From Caulobacterales bacterium (GTDB taxonomy: Bacteria; Pseudomonadota; Alphaproteobacteria; Caulobacterales; Caulobacteraceae), in the NCBI GenBank assembly GCA_019510435.1, contig JAEKKJ010000008.1:248001-312000 (forward strand): DNA of 64,000 nucleotides, in the 5' to 3' direction. Made by a program: the position numbers and the translations under genes. The first letter of the stretch is position 1. Each line of letters starts with the position of its first letter. Positions 10,441-20,908 of this stretch are shown here, piece after piece. Below the pieces are notes generated by a model. That model saw only the letters and a program-made list of their open reading frames with translations, searched no databases and was not told the DNA's origin.

Positions 10441-11022
10441 TCAGCGCGGGCGCGCCGCCGGCCACATGCGGCGCAGGGTGCGGTCGCGCAGGATGACCTC
10501 GTGCGCGATCCCGGCCAGGGCATGGGCGCCGGCGACGATCAGCAGCGTATTGGCCAGCAGTTCGTGCACCTCCTCGACCTGATGGCGCAGGGCGGTGTCG
10601 CCCGGGGCGAGCGAGGGGATCTTCACCAGGCCGAACAGGCTGTCGCCACGGATCCAGGTGTTGGCGACGCCGGCGACGAGGACCGCCGCCAGCAAGGCGT
10701 AGAGCAGCCAGTGCGTGGCGACGGCGAGATAGCGCGCCGGCGCCCAGGCCACGGCCGGCAGCCGCCGGCCCCGCGTGGTCCGCCAGGCCAGCCGCAGGAC
10801 CAGGAGCCCGATCAGCGCCACCCCGATGCAGATATGCGTCGCCCGCGCGTCGACCCGCAGCGGCCCGCGGGGGAAGGCGTCGATGTAGTGGGCGCCCACC
10901 CACTGCAGGGCCACCAGGGCCGCCGTCAGCCAGTGGAAGAGGATCGTGCGCGGGTCGTAGACGTCGCCGGTCACCGCCGACCGCCCGGCGTCCGGTCCCA
11001 TGGCGCGGAGGTCTTCGGTCAT
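10441..11022 (-). CDS. Cytochrome b561-family membrane protein
   Basis: 193 residues with four predicted transmembrane helices and the paired histidines of CybB-type di-heme b561: FHWLTAALVALQW, ATHICIGVALIGLL, ATHWLLYALLAAVL, and VHELLANTLLIVAGAHALAG. Such proteins pass electrons from quinol across the inner membrane. Next to a siderophore-type TonB receptor it could supply electrons for reductive release of iron, which is inferred from context. Its ATG overlaps the gntR stop by 4 bp (ATGA), so it is translationally coupled to the regulator and closes the minus operon of aminotransferase, semialdehyde dehydrogenase, GntR and b561. Confidence 0.85.
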   Translation of the reverse strand: MTEDLRAMGPDAGRSAVTGDVYDPRTILFHWLTAALVALQWVGAHYIDAFPRGPLRVDARATHICIGVALIGLLVLRLAWRTTRGRRLPAVAWAPARYLAVATHWLLYALLAAVLVAGVANTWIRGDSLFGLVKIPSLAPGDTALRHQVEEVHELLANTLLIVAGAHALAGIAHEVILRDRTLRRMWPAARPR

Positions 11023-11939
11023 GTGGCGGGCCCTCGAATCACCGGCGGCTTCTCGCGCGCCGCCAGGTCGAGGTGGCGGCGCATCAGTGTCGCAGCCCAG
11101 TCCCGGTCGTCCTTCTCAAGCGCGGTCAGGATGGCCATGTGCTCGTGGCAGGACTCGGCGATGCGCTCGTCCAGCTCCCAGGCGTAGCTCAGGAACCGTC
11201 GCAGCTGGTTCTGCTGCAGAACGGCCTCGTGGAAGAACGGGTTGCCCGAGCAGGCGGCGAGGCCGGCGTGGAAGTCGGCGTTCACCTCGAAGAACCGGAC
11301 CATCGAGAGCTTGCCCGCCGGCACCGCCAGGATCGCCTCGTGGGCGCGGCGCGTGCGGGCGGCCCAAGCGCCGTCCAGGGTGAAGCTGGGCTCCAGCAAG
11401 GCGGCGGGCTCCACCACCATGCGGAAGCGGTAGCTGCCGTCGTGGCTCTCCATCGAGCGCAGCAGGGGCGCGAAGCGCCAGCCATAGCCGGGGTTGCGCT
11501 CGATCACCCGCTCGCGGGCCATACGCTGCAGCACCCGCAGGAGCATGCCCCGGGCGACGCCGTACTGGCGCATCATATCGGCCTCGGAGAACTGCTCCGG
11601 CAGGCCGGCCCGCACATAGTCCGCGGCGATGCGCAGGTAGAGGGCCTCCTCCTCGTCGGTGTAGGCGGCCTCCTGGGTGAGCTCCGCCAGCGCCGCGGGC
11701 GTGGCGGTGACGCGGAAGCCGCGCCGCTGGCCGCTGGGCGCCACGATGTTGAGGCCGGCGAGATATTCCAGCGCCGCGCGCACCGGGGTGCGGGAGACGT
11801 TCAGCGCCTCGGCCAGCCCCAGCTCGGTCAGCTGCCCGTCGTGCAGGTCGTTGTCGCGGATGAATTCGGCGATCTGCACCGCCAGCTTGCGCTGCAGCTT
11901 GCTGGGTTCGGAGCGGGTGGGCGCCGGCGCGTCGTTCAT
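11019..11939 (-). CDS. GntR-family regulator with two winged-helix domains and FCD-like ligand domain (module A)
   Basis: 306 residues. The first winged helix (about 14-75) has LTELGLAEALNVSRTPVRAALEYLAG, the classic GntR DNA-binding helix. A second winged-helix-like segment follows (about 95-150: FSEADMMRQYGVARGMLLRVLQRM). The C-terminal FCD-type all-helical domain includes FFEVNADFHAGLAACSGNPFFHEAV and CHEHMAILTALEKDD. FCD regulators bind carboxylates or metabolites, usually as repressors. It shares this unusual two-winged-helix layout with the regulator at 44845-45843. It lies 1 bp after the semialdehyde dehydrogenase and inside that operon, so its expression probably follows the genes it controls. 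Confidence 0.9.
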   Translation of the reverse strand: MNDAPAPTRSEPSKLQRKLAVQIAEFIRDNDLHDGQLTELGLAEALNVSRTPVRAALEYLAGLNIVAPSGQRRGFRVTATPAALAELTQEAAYTDEEEALYLRIAADYVRAGLPEQFSEADMMRQYGVARGMLLRVLQRMARERVIERNPGYGWRFAPLLRSMESHDGSYRFRMVVEPAALLEPSFTLDGAWAARTRRAHEAILAVPAGKLSMVRFFEVNADFHAGLAACSGNPFFHEAVLQQNQLRRFLSYAWELDERIAESCHEHMAILTALEKDDRDWAATLMRRHLDLAAREKPPVIRGPAT

Positions 11940-11940
11940 C

Positions 11941-13380
11941 TCAGGCCTCGCTCACCAGCTTGGTCACGAGATAGGCCTCGAGTCCCTCGCTGCCGCCTTC
12001 GCTGCCGTAGCCGCTGTCCTTGACGCCGCCGAAGGGCGTCTCGGGCCAAGTCACGCTGAAGGTGTTGAGTCCCACAAGCCCACTCTCGATCCCGCCCCGC
12101 ACCAGCTGCGCCCGGGCGGCGTCGCGGGTGAAGGCGTAGGCGGCCAGGCCATAGGGCAGGCGGTTGGCCTCCGCCAGCGCCGCCTCCGGCTCGGTGAAGC
12201 GGTGGGTGAGGGCGAGGGGGCCGAACGGCTCCTCGTTCATCACCCGCGCCTGGGGCGGGGCGTCGGCGATCAGCGTCGGGGCCCAGAAGTTTCCGACATT
12301 GCCGATGCGCTCGCCGCCGGTCAGCAGTCGCCCACCCGCCGCGACGGCGTCGGCGGCCAGGACTCGCATGGCTTCGATGCGCCGCGGATTGGCCAGCGGC
12401 CCCATCTCGACGCCGGGGTCCAGGCCGTCGCCGACCGTCGTCGCGGCCATGGCGCGGCCGAGGGCGTCCACGAACCGGTCGTGGATCTTGTCCTGCACCA
12501 GGAAGCGGGTGGGCGAGGTGCAGACCTGGCCGGCGTTGCGCAGCTTGGCGACGGCGCAGGCGCGCGCCGCGGCCTCCGGATCCACGTCGTCGAAGACGAT
12601 CACCGGCGCATGGCCGCCCAGCTCCAGGGTCACGCGCTTGAGTCCGGCCGCGGCCTGGCCGGCGATCAGCCTGCCGACGGCGGTGGAGCCGGTGAAGGAG
12701 ACCTTGCGGATCGCCGGCGCCGCGATCAGCCGGGCGGAGACCTCCGAAGGCACGCCGAACACCACGCTGAGCGCGCCCTTGGGCAGGCCGGCCTCGACCA
12801 GGGCGCGGGCGATCGCGAGGGCGGCGCCGGGCGTCTCCTCCGCCGGCTTGGCGATCACCGGACAGCCAGCCGCCAGGGCCGCGGCCAGCTTGCGGGCCAT
12901 CTGGCTGGCGGGGAAATTCCAGGGCGCGAAGGCCGCCACCGGGCCCACCGGCTCGCGCACCACCTCGACCCGGCCGCCCGGCAGGCGCGCCGGGATCACG
13001 CGGCCGTAGCTGCGCCGGGCCTCCTCGGCGTACCACTCGAACCAGTCGGCCGAGGACGCCAGCTCCACCCGCGCCTGGGCCAGGGGCTTGCCCTGCTCCA
13101 GCGTCAGGGTGACGGCGTCGCGGTCCAGGTTGGCGCGGATGATCGCCGCCGCGCGCTTCAGGACCGCGCCGCGCTCCAGCGCGTTTATGGCGCGCCAGGC
13201 CTTGAAGGCGCCGGCCGCCGCCTCGACCGCCCGGTCAAGGTCGTCCGCGGTGGCCATCGGCAGCGCGCCCAGCGTCTGGTCGGTGGCCGGATTGACCACG
13301 GCCAGGGTCTCGCGCGCGGACGCGTCGATCCACTCGCCGGCGACCAGCAGCTGCAGGGCGGGATAGTCGGGTGCGCCCAT
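11941..13380 (-). CDS. NAD(P)-dependent semialdehyde (succinate-semialdehyde-type) dehydrogenase
   Basis: 479 residues, ALDH superfamily. The opening (LLVAGEWIDASARETLAVVNPATDQTLG) and EQGKPLAQARVE are typical of GabD-like enzymes. PWNFPASQMARK, the base E253 in TLELGGHAPVIVFDD and the nucleophile C287 in GQVCTSPTRF are intact, as is PFGGVKDSGYGSEGG at the end. It probably oxidises the semialdehyde produced by the upstream class III aminotransferase, whose stop lies 2 bp from its start. Succinate semialdehyde is the family's usual substrate, but other omega-semialdehydes are possible. Cytoplasmic. Confidence 0.9.
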   Translation of the reverse strand: MGAPDYPALQLLVAGEWIDASARETLAVVNPATDQTLGALPMATADDLDRAVEAAAGAFKAWRAINALERGAVLKRAAAIIRANLDRDAVTLTLEQGKPLAQARVELASSADWFEWYAEEARRSYGRVIPARLPGGRVEVVREPVGPVAAFAPWNFPASQMARKLAAALAAGCPVIAKPAEETPGAALAIARALVEAGLPKGALSVVFGVPSEVSARLIAAPAIRKVSFTGSTAVGRLIAGQAAAGLKRVTLELGGHAPVIVFDDVDPEAAARACAVAKLRNAGQVCTSPTRFLVQDKIHDRFVDALGRAMAATTVGDGLDPGVEMGPLANPRRIEAMRVLAADAVAAGGRLLTGGERIGNVGNFWAPTLIADAPPQARVMNEEPFGPLALTHRFTEPEAALAEANRLPYGLAAYAFTRDAARAQLVRGGIESGLVGLNTFSVTWPETPFGGVKDSGYGSEGGSEGLEAYLVTKLVSEA

Positions 13381-13382
13381 GC

Positions 13383-14705
<1,323 letters not shown>

Positions 14706-14759
14706 GGAGATGCGGCTTTCCGAGGATGCGACGGGCGGTGGCGGTCGGAGTTTTGTCTT

Positions 14760-14787
14760 TTCATTCTACAAAAAGCAGTGATACATT
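14760..14787. promoter_or_regulatory. 28-bp dyad site S2
   Basis: Half-sites TTCATTC and ATACATT are 14 bp apart in the divergent gap between the aminotransferase operon and the C45 hydrolase/ABC importer operon. The left half is identical to that of site S7. Confidence 0.5.
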
Positions 14788-14823
14788 GAGCCTCGCTGCA
14801 CAACAAGGGGGAAGCTGAACGGA

Positions 14824-15981
14824 ATGTCCCGGCCCTGCCGCCTCATCGAGCTCTCCGGTGCGCCGCATGCGCGCGGGCTCCAGTACGGCCGGCTGGCCGA
14901 GGCCGAGATCAAGACCGGGATCGGCCACTACGCCGCCCAGGTGCAGGGGCTGGGCCTGACCGAGCCCCAGCTGGCCCAGGTGGTCGACAGCTACCTGCCG
15001 AAGATCGAGGACTTCGAGCCGCGCTACGTCGAGGAGATGCGCGGCATCGCCGAGGGCGCGGGCGTGGCCTTCCACCACGTGGTGATGCTGAACGCGCGCA
15101 CCGAGGTGCTGAAGCTGGCGGCCAATCCCGCCCTGCGCGAGGGTCTGATCGGCGACGACGATCCGGACGGCTGCACCGCGCTGGTGGCCCTGCCCAAGGC
15201 CACCGCCGAGGGCCGGCTGATCCACGCCCACAACTGGGACTGGAAGATGGAGGCGGCGGAGGCCTCGGTGGTCCTGCGCATCCGCAACGACGACGGGCCC
15301 GACATCCTGACCTTCACAGAGGCCGGCGCCCTGGGCCGCTTCGGCTTCAACACCCGCGGCATCGCCATCACCGCCAACTACCTCGAAAGCGACCGCGACT
15401 ACCGCCAGGTGGGCGTGCCGCTGGCGCTGATCCGGCGCAAGGTGCTGGAGCAGACCCAGTTCGCCCTGGCGCTGCGCACCGCCTATGTCACGCCCAAGTC
15501 CGGCTCCAACAACATCGTGGTCAGCCACGCGGGCGGCGGCCTGGTCTACGACTTCGAGTGCGCGCCGGACGAGACCTTCGATGTGGAGCCCAAGGATGGG
15601 CTGCTGGTCCACGCCAACCACTGGCAGAGCCCGGTGGCGCTCTCCAAGCTGCGCGAGGCCGGGGTCTTCGCCACGCCCGACAGCCTCTATCGCGACCGAC
15701 GCCTGCGCCAGCTGCTGGAGGACCGGATCGGCCAGCTGACCGTGGCCGACATGAAGGCCGCCCTGCTCGACAAGTGGGAGGCGCCCTGGTCGATCTGCCG
15801 CCCGCCGCGGCCCTCGACCACCACCAACCTCAGCGCCACGGTGATCACCCTGGTCATGCAGCCGACTCTGGGGCTCATGGAGATCGCCGTGCTGCCCGCG
15901 CTCGATCCCACCTTCACCAGCTACACCCTTCAGATGGAGGGCCAGCCCGCGGTCGCCCCGGGCCAAGCCGTCCATGCCTGA
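14824..15981 (+). CDS. C45-type autoproteolytic acyltransferase/amidohydrolase (isopenicillin N acyltransferase-like)
   Basis: 385 residues, Ntn-hydrolase superfamily. The processing site DPDG/C117-TALVAL (Gly-Cys) is the peptidase C45 autocleavage motif, where C117 becomes the N-terminal nucleophile of the beta chain. Supporting motifs are HNWDWK, EAGALGRFGFNTRGIAITANY, and SGSNNIVVSHAGGG. Family members hydrolyse or transfer amide-linked acyl groups (penicillin side chains, acyl-amino acids, small peptides). There is no signal peptide, so it works in the cytoplasm on imported material. It is first in the operon and its last 8 bp overlap the ABC substrate-binding protein gene, tying it to that importer. 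In module B this position is taken by an exported alpha/beta hydrolase. Confidence 0.9.
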   Translation: MSRPCRLIELSGAPHARGLQYGRLAEAEIKTGIGHYAAQVQGLGLTEPQLAQVVDSYLPKIEDFEPRYVEEMRGIAEGAGVAFHHVVMLNARTEVLKLAANPALREGLIGDDDPDGCTALVALPKATAEGRLIHAHNWDWKMEAAEASVVLRIRNDDGPDILTFTEAGALGRFGFNTRGIAITANYLESDRDYRQVGVPLALIRRKVLEQTQFALALRTAYVTPKSGSNNIVVSHAGGGLVYDFECAPDETFDVEPKDGLLVHANHWQSPVALSKLREAGVFATPDSLYRDRRLRQLLEDRIGQLTVADMKAALLDKWEAPWSICRPPRPSTTTNLSATVITLVMQPTLGLMEIAVLPALDPTFTSYTLQMEGQPAVAPGQAVHA

Positions 15982-17539
15982 CCGGCGAGGGGGCCGCCGT
16001 TCCGCCATCCTCGGCGCGGCCCTCGCGCTGCTGGCGCTACCGCCGGCCGCCCGGGCCGAGACCCTGCTGCGCGCCCGCCTGAACGCCGACATCCTGTCGA
16101 CCAATCCCGGCGTCCGCCGCGACGAGAACACCGACATGGTGCTGCAGCATGTCGTCGAGGGCCTGGTCGCCTACCGCGAGGACACCAGCGTCGGGCCGCT
16201 GCTGGCGGAGCGCTGGGAGACCTCGCCGGACGGGCGGACCTACACCTTCCACCTGCGCCCGGGCGTCAGCTTCCACAACGGCGCGCCGCTGACCTCGGCC
16301 GAGGTGGTGTGGTCCCTGAGGCGCTATCTCGACCCCAAGACCCACTGGCGCTGCGGCCGGGAGCTCAGCGGCGGCGGCTATGCCAGGGTGGTGGGCGTCG
16401 AGGCGGTGGACACGCAGACCGTGCGCGTCGTCCTGGACAAGCCCTTCGCTGGCTTCCTGGCCACCCTGGCGCGGGTCGACTGCGGCGGCACGGCGATCCT
16501 GCATCCCAGCTCCGTCGGCCCGGACGGCGCCTGGCGCGCGCCGGTCGGCACAGGGCCCTTCCGCATCGCCGGCTGGAAGCACAACCAGTATCTCGACCTG
16601 GTCCGCTTTGCCGGATACCGCGCGCTGCCCGGCCCGCGGGACGGCCACACGGGCGGCAAGGCGGCGCGGGTGGATCGCCTGCGGTTCCTGGTGATCCCCG
16701 ACCCGGTGGCGGCGGAGGCGGCGCTGCTGCGCGGCGACCTGGATGTCCTGGACAATGTGACTCCCATCGACGCGCGGCAGCTGCGCAAGCGGCGCGACCT
16801 GCGCCTGGACGTGCGCGCCGGCTTCGACGTCTTCGCCATCCTGTTCGAGACCCGCGATCCGCTGCTGCGCGACCCGCGCCTGCGCCAGGCCATCGCCCTG
16901 ACCCTGGATGTCCCCGGCCTCACCCGCGCGGTCACCGCCGGCATGGGCCGGCCCAACCGCTCGGTCGTGCCGGTCTCCAGCCCGTTCCACGACGCGGCCC
17001 AGGCCCAGGTCCCACCGCCCAATCTGGCCGAGGCGCGGCGCCTGGCCCAGGCCGCCGGCTACCGCGGCCAGCCGATCACCCTGATCACCAACCACCGCTA
17101 TCCGGCCATGTTCGACGGGGCGGTGCTGGTCCAGGCCATGGCCATGCAGGCCGGGATCACCATCCGGCTGGAGACCCTGGACTGGGCGGCCGAACTCGAC
17201 CGCTACAACACCGGCCGCTACCAGGCGATGTCGTTCACCTATTCGGCGCGGATGGACCCGTCGCTGGGCTATGACGCCCTGACTGGTGACAAGGCCGCCG
17301 ATCCGCGCAAGGTGTGGGACGACCCCCAGGCCCGGGCGCTGCTGGCCCGCTCGCGCGCCACTGCCGATCCGGCCGAGCGCCAGGCCGCCTTCGACCAACT
17401 GCACGCCCTGTTCCTGCGCGACGTTCCGGCCATCGTCGTCTTCAACCCGCCGCGCATCGCGGCCGTCGCCGCCAACGTCACCGGCTACCAGGGCTGGGCC
17501 GCGGGCCCGCAGCGCCTCTGGGGGGTGGGTCTGCGATGA
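15974..17539 (+). CDS. ABC importer substrate-binding protein, family 5 (module A)
   Basis: 521 residues with a Sec signal peptide (LALLALPPAARA) and no lipobox, so a soluble periplasmic protein. Family 5 motifs: ENTDMVLQHVVEGLVAY, SPDGRTYTFHLRPGVSFHNGAPLTSAEVVWSLRRY, VGTGPFRIAGWKHNQY, and RQAIALTLDV. These proteins capture peptides, nickel chelates, opines or glycosides for Dpp/Opp-type importers. It is closely related to the protein at 39884-41467 (shared LPGPRDGxTGGK and NHRYPAMF/NRRYPQMF). The start overlaps the C45 gene by 8 bp and the stop overlaps the permease start (ATGA). Confidence 0.93.
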   Translation: MPDRRGGRRSAILGAALALLALPPAARAETLLRARLNADILSTNPGVRRDENTDMVLQHVVEGLVAYREDTSVGPLLAERWETSPDGRTYTFHLRPGVSFHNGAPLTSAEVVWSLRRYLDPKTHWRCGRELSGGGYARVVGVEAVDTQTVRVVLDKPFAGFLATLARVDCGGTAILHPSSVGPDGAWRAPVGTGPFRIAGWKHNQYLDLVRFAGYRALPGPRDGHTGGKAARVDRLRFLVIPDPVAAEAALLRGDLDVLDNVTPIDARQLRKRRDLRLDVRAGFDVFAILFETRDPLLRDPRLRQAIALTLDVPGLTRAVTAGMGRPNRSVVPVSSPFHDAAQAQVPPPNLAEARRLAQAAGYRGQPITLITNHRYPAMFDGAVLVQAMAMQAGITIRLETLDWAAELDRYNTGRYQAMSFTYSARMDPSLGYDALTGDKAADPRKVWDDPQARALLARSRATADPAERQAAFDQLHALFLRDVPAIVVFNPPRIAAVAANVTGYQGWAAGPQRLWGVGLR

Positions 17540-18501
17540 GCGCGCGGCCGGGGGTCGTCGGCTATGTGGCCAAGCGGGTGGCGGGGGCGCTGCCCACCCT
17601 GCTGATCGTGGCCGTGCTGGTGTTCGGCCTGATCCGCATGATCCCCGGAGACCCGGCGCAGGTGATGCTGGGCGACGCCGGCGATCCGCAGGCGGTGGCG
17701 GCGCTGAGGACCGAGATGGGCCTGGACCGGCCGCTGCCGCTGCAGTTCGCGGCCTGGCTGGGCCATGCCCTGCGCGGCGACCTGGGCGTCTCCATCGCCA
17801 CCGGCGAGCCGGTGCTGCCGCTGATCCTGCAGCGCTTCCAGGTGACCGCCTCGATCGTCGTCTCGGCCATCGCCCTCGCCACCCTGATCGCCGTCGTCGG
17901 CGGGCTCCTCGCCGCCTGGCGGCACCGGCGTGGCCTGGACCAGGCGGTGGTGGGGGTCGCCACCCTGGCCATGGCGGTCCCCAGCTTCTGGCTCGGCCTG
18001 ATGCTGCTCCTGGTGTTCGGGGTGAAGCTGCAGTGGCTGCCCGTGGTGGGCTATGTGCCGCTCACCGAGCACCTGGGCGCGGGCCTGGCCTACCTCGTCC
18101 TGCCGGTGGCGACCCTGGTGATCGTCGAGAGCGGCGTCCTGATCCGGATGATGCGCACCAGCGCCCTGGACGTGCTGCGGCTGGAGTACGTGACCCACGC
18201 CCGCGCCAAGGGGCTCTCCGAGGCCCGGGTCCTGCTGCGCCATGTGCTGCCCAACGCCTTCGCGCCCACCCTGACCCTGGTGGGTCTGGCCCTCGGGCAC
18301 CTGCTGGGCGGCGCGGCGGTGATCGAGACGGTCTTCACCCTGCCGGGCCTGGGGCGGCTGGTGGTGGATTCGATCCTCGCCCGTGACTACCCGGTGGTGC
18401 AGGGCTGCCTGCTGTTCGCCGCCCTGGCCTATGTGCTGGTCAACCTGGCGGTGGACCTCTGCTACCCGCTGCTCGACCCGCGCGTGACGGTGGAGGGCTG
18501 A
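17536..18501 (+). CDS. ABC importer permease, DppB-like (module A)
   Basis: 321 residues. The N-terminal helix and loop FGLIRMIPGDPAQVMLGD are diagnostic for DppB/OppB permeases. The EAA coupling loop reads YVTHARAKGLSEARVLLRHVLPNAF, and ETVFTLPGLGRLVVDSILARDYPVVQG ends the family signature. About six membrane helices. It pairs with the DppC-like permease to form the channel. The ATG at 17536 overlaps the substrate-binding protein stop by 4 bp, so the genes are translationally coupled. Confidence 0.94.
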   Translation: MSARPGVVGYVAKRVAGALPTLLIVAVLVFGLIRMIPGDPAQVMLGDAGDPQAVAALRTEMGLDRPLPLQFAAWLGHALRGDLGVSIATGEPVLPLILQRFQVTASIVVSAIALATLIAVVGGLLAAWRHRRGLDQAVVGVATLAMAVPSFWLGLMLLLVFGVKLQWLPVVGYVPLTEHLGAGLAYLVLPVATLVIVESGVLIRMMRTSALDVLRLEYVTHARAKGLSEARVLLRHVLPNAFAPTLTLVGLALGHLLGGAAVIETVFTLPGLGRLVVDSILARDYPVVQGCLLFAALAYVLVNLAVDLCYPLLDPRVTVEG

Positions 18502-19313
18502 TGCGCCGGCTCTCCCTCTCCGGCTGGATCGGCGTGGCCCTGATCGGCCTGCTGCTGGCGACCGTGCTGGTGTCGCTGGCGTGGACGCCGTTCAACCCCC
18601 TGGCCATCGACCTCGACCACACCTTCGCCCCGCCGTCCGCGCGACACTGGCTTGGCTCCGACGAGTTCGGCCGCGACGTGCTCAGCCGGGCCATGGCCGG
18701 GGCGCGGATCAGCGTCGGCATCGCTCTGGCCACCGTCGCCGCCGCGGTGAGCGCTGGCGTGGTCCTGGGCACGGCGGCGGGGTTCCTCCGCGGGCCGGTG
18801 GACCGGGTGCTGATGACCTTCAACGACGCCCTGCTGGCCTTTCCCGGCATGCTGCTGGCTCTAGGGGTGATCGCGGTGTTCGGGGCCGGCGCGGGCAGCA
18901 TGGTCGGCGCCCTGGCGGTGGCCTACCTGCCCTCGGTGGTGCGGGTGGTGCGCGGGGCCGTGCTGTCGATCCGCGAGCGCGAGTACATCGAGGCCTCACG
19001 GGTGATGGGCAACTCCGAGGCCTGGTCCATGTGGCGGCACGTGGCGCCCAACGCCTCGCCGCAGATCGCGGTCCTGGCCGCCAGCCTGTTCGGCTGGGTG
19101 CTGCTGTCGGAAAGCGCCCTGAGCTTCCTGGGCGTTGGCGTGCCCGCACCGGCCCCCAGCTGGGGCAATATGCTGGCCTCGGCGCGGCCCTATCTCGACA
19201 CCGCCGCCTGGCTGGCCATCGCCCCCGGCGCCTGCATCGTGGCGACCCTCCTGGGCGCGAACCTGCTCAGCGACGCCCTGCGCGACCGCTTCGACCCGCG
19301 GGGCGCGCCATGA
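18501..19313 (+). CDS. ABC importer permease, DppC-like (module A)
   Basis: 270 residues. HWLGSDEFGRDVLSRAMAGARIS is the conserved DppC/OppC periplasmic motif. The EAA loop is YIEASRVMGNSEAWSMWRHVAPN, and ESALSFLGVGVPAPAPSWGNML is the family's C-terminal signature. About five or six helices. Its start shares one base with the previous stop (TGATG), and its stop overlaps the ATPase start (ATGA). Confidence 0.94.
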   Translation: MRRLSLSGWIGVALIGLLLATVLVSLAWTPFNPLAIDLDHTFAPPSARHWLGSDEFGRDVLSRAMAGARISVGIALATVAAAVSAGVVLGTAAGFLRGPVDRVLMTFNDALLAFPGMLLALGVIAVFGAGAGSMVGALAVAYLPSVVRVVRGAVLSIREREYIEASRVMGNSEAWSMWRHVAPNASPQIAVLAASLFGWVLLSESALSFLGVGVPAPAPSWGNMLASARPYLDTAAWLAIAPGACIVATLLGANLLSDALRDRFDPRGAP

Positions 19314-20908
19314 GTGGCCTGCTGCGCATCGAAGGCCTGCGGCTGGAGGCCGAGGCTGCTGGCCGGCCGGCCCTGCTGGACGACTTCAGCCTCGCCCTGG
19401 ATCCGGGCGAGTTCGTGGCCCTGGTGGGCGAGTCCGGCAGCGGCAAGACGCTCGCGGCGCGGACCATCCTGGGCCTGCTCCCGCCGGGCGTGCGGCGCAC
19501 CGCCGGTCAGGTGCTGTTCGAGGGCCGCGACGTCACCAACCTCGCCCCGGGGCCGCTCAGGGCGCTGCGCGGCGGCGCCATCGGCATGGTGTTCCAGGAG
19601 CCCATGGCCTCGCTGAACCCGGCCATGACCATCGGCGCCCAGCTGGACGAGGGGCTGCGCCTGCACACGGCCCTGCCGGCGGCGGCCCGGCGCGCGGCCG
19701 CCATCGAGATGCTGGCGCGGGTGCGGATCACGGACCCGGCGCGGCGGCTGGCGAGCTATCCGCACGAGTTCTCCGGCGGCATGCGCCAGCGGATCATGCT
19801 GGCCTCGGTTATGCTGCTGAAGCCGCGCCTGCTGATCGCGGACGAGCCGACCACCGCCCTCGACACCCTGGCCCAGCGCGAGGCCCTGGACGTCATGGCC
19901 GAGCTGGCGGCCGCGGCCAACACCGCCGTGATCCTGATCACCCACAACCTGGGCCTGGTGGCCCGCTATGCGCGCCGGGCCGTGGTGCTGGAGAAGGGCC
20001 GCACCGTGGAGGCCGGCGAGACCGCCCAGGTGCTGGCCGCGCCGAAGGACCCCTATACCCGGCGGCTGGTGGCCTCCCTGCCGCGGCGCGGCCCCGCCCG
20101 CGGCGTGCCCAGCGCGCCGGCCCTGCTCACCGTGCGCGACCTGCGGGTCGCCTACCGCCGCCGCGACCAGCCCGGCCTGTTCCCGGCCCTGGACGGCGTC
20201 AGCCTCACCGTGGCCGCGGGCGAGCTGGTGGCGGTGGTCGGCGGCAGCGGCTCCGGCAAGACCACCCTGGGCCGCGCGGTGCTGGGCCTGGTGAAGGAGG
20301 CCGGCGGCGAGGTCCGTTTCGAGGGGCTCGACCCCCTGGCGCTGACAGGTGCGGACCGCCGCGCCTTTCGCCGTGCGACCCAGCTGGTCTTCCAGGACCC
20401 CTACGCCTCGCTCGACCCGCGCATGCGGGTGGGCGAGATCGTCGCCGAGCCGCTGCGCAACTGCCCCGAGCTGTCGGCCGCCGAGAAGGCCCGGCGCGTC
20501 GAGGCCGTGCTGGCCGACGTGGGCCTGGAGGCGCTGGGCGGCCGCTTCCCGCACCAGATGTCCGGCGGCCAGCGCCAGCGGGTGGCTATCGCCCGGGCCG
20601 TGGTGACCCGCCCGCGCTTCGTGGTCGCCGACGAGCCGGTCTCGGCCCTCGACGCCACCATCCAGGCCCAGGTGCTGACCCTCTTCCAGACCCTGCAGGC
20701 CCAGTACGGCTTCGCCTGCCTGTTCATCACCCACGACCTGGGCGTGGTGGCCCAGATCGCCGACCGCGTCATCGTCATGCGCGACGGCCGCATCGTGGAG
20801 GAGGGCGCCCGCGACGCCGTCCTCGACCACCCCCAGGACCCCTACACGCGCGAGCTGCTGGCCGCGACGCCCAGCCTCGCCGTCCCATCCCAGAGGACCG
20901 AGCCATGA
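19310..20908 (+). CDS. Fused double ABC ATPase (DppD-DppF-like) (module A)
   Basis: 532 residues carrying two complete nucleotide-binding domains in one chain. Domain 1: Walker A GESGSGKT, signature FSGGMRQR, Walker B LLIADEPTTALD, switch THNLG. Domain 2: Walker A GGSGSGKTT, signature MSGGQRQR, Walker B FVVADEPVSALD, switch THDLG. Each is followed by the oligopeptide-transporter tail (DPYTRRLVASLP, DPYTRELLAATP). The fusion replaces the usual separate DppD and DppF. It hydrolyses ATP to drive the two permeases. The paralogue at 43214-44842 has the same fusion. Its stop overlaps the next start (ATGA). Confidence 0.94.
   Translation: MSGLLRIEGLRLEAEAAGRPALLDDFSLALDPGEFVALVGESGSGKTLAARTILGLLPPGVRRTAGQVLFEGRDVTNLAPGPLRALRGGAIGMVFQEPMASLNPAMTIGAQLDEGLRLHTALPAAARRAAAIEMLARVRITDPARRLASYPHEFSGGMRQRIMLASVMLLKPRLLIADEPTTALDTLAQREALDVMAELAAAANTAVILITHNLGLVARYARRAVVLEKGRTVEAGETAQVLAAPKDPYTRRLVASLPRRGPARGVPSAPALLTVRDLRVAYRRRDQPGLFPALDGVSLTVAAGELVAVVGGSGSGKTTLGRAVLGLVKEAGGEVRFEGLDPLALTGADRRAFRRATQLVFQDPYASLDPRMRVGEIVAEPLRNCPELSAAEKARRVEAVLADVGLEALGGRFPHQMSGGQRQRVAIARAVVTRPRFVVADEPVSALDATIQAQVLTLFQTLQAQYGFACLFITHDLGVVAQIADRVIVMRDGRIVEEGARDAVLDHPQDPYTRELLAATPSLAVPSQRTEP

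Noticed and set aside
14824..15981. Beta-lactam biosynthesis because of the isopenicillin N acyltransferase-like gene
   Set aside because: No ACV synthetase or isopenicillin N synthase nearby; the importer and catabolic neighbours point to degradation.
19135..20904. Long extension of the S9 hydrolase frame upstream through the ABC genes
   Set aside because: The upstream part is an out-of-frame shadow of the ATPase; the signal peptide and ATGA overlap place the start at 20905.
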